From NCBI GenBank assembly GCA_902782595.1, contig CACZNW010000129.1, positions 1 through 5,381 of the forward strand: a stretch of 5,381 nt of DNA, written 5' to 3'. The notes beneath the pieces were generated by a model. It worked only from the letters and a program-made list of their open reading frames with translations. It did no database searches and had not been told where the DNA came from. Positions 5,371-5,381 of this stretch are shown piece by piece. Source of the stretch: an uncultured Methanobrevibacter sp. (lineage in GTDB: Archaea; Methanobacteriota; Methanobacteria; Methanobacteriales; Methanobacteriaceae). Position 1 is the first letter of the stretch; the number at the start of each line of letters is the position of its first letter. The position numbers were made by a program, and so were the translations under genes.

Positions 5371-5381
5371 AATCTAAAAAA

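Noticed and set aside
1..5381. CRISPR array near the CARF gene
   Set aside because: No regularly spaced direct repeats of 24-40 bases were seen anywhere; the only tandem repeat is the coding 18-bp unit in the oxidoreductase.

Overview
The window looks like chromosomal DNA from an AT-rich methanogenic archaeon, most likely of the order Methanobacteriales and close to Methanobrevibacter. The reasons are archaeal BRE/TATA-like elements 25-30 nt ahead of likely transcript starts, Shine-Dalgarno (SD) sites of the GGTGA/AGGTG type, oligo-T stretches in place of hairpin terminators, and proteins typical of such genomes. This assignment is inference; no rRNA or marker gene is present. No tRNA, rRNA, CRISPR array, insertion sequence or origin was seen.

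Left part, minus strand (22-2206): a 110-residue protein of unknown function, a small three-helix TM2-like membrane protein, and upstream of them a 484-residue FAD/NAD(P) disulfide oxidoreductase. The oxidoreductase keeps the redox-active CxxxxC pair. It has a glutathione-reductase-like NADPH signature, a MerA-like Phe in place of the usual C-terminal His, and an inserted segment containing a three-fold hexapeptide repeat.

Centre and right, plus strand (2276-5130): a divergently transcribed, apparently leaderless TPR-HIRAN protein; then a two-gene unit with its own promoter. That unit encodes a membrane-anchored M14-like zinc peptidase or deacylase (TTG start with a strong SD) and, 11 nt later, a CARF-HEPN protein of the CRISPR-associated TIGR02710/Cas02710 type. 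The CARF-HEPN reading frame is broken by a +1 shift at an A5 run near 4553-4557. The CARF sensor half ends at 4598, and the half carrying the HEPN RNase motif continues in the next frame to 5130.

Far right, minus strand (5141-5323): a 60-residue winged-helix regulator, convergent with the HEPN half and separated from it by 10 nt of A/T-rich sequence.

The most interesting part is 2276-5130. An orphan CARF-HEPN ribonuclease, which in studied relatives is activated by cyclic oligoadenylate, is coupled to a membrane zinc hydrolase and lies next to a HIRAN (damaged-DNA-end-binding) TPR protein. No cas10 or other cas gene is visible. Whether the frameshift is a disabling mutation, a switch, a programmed shift or a sequencing error cannot be decided from the sequence alone.
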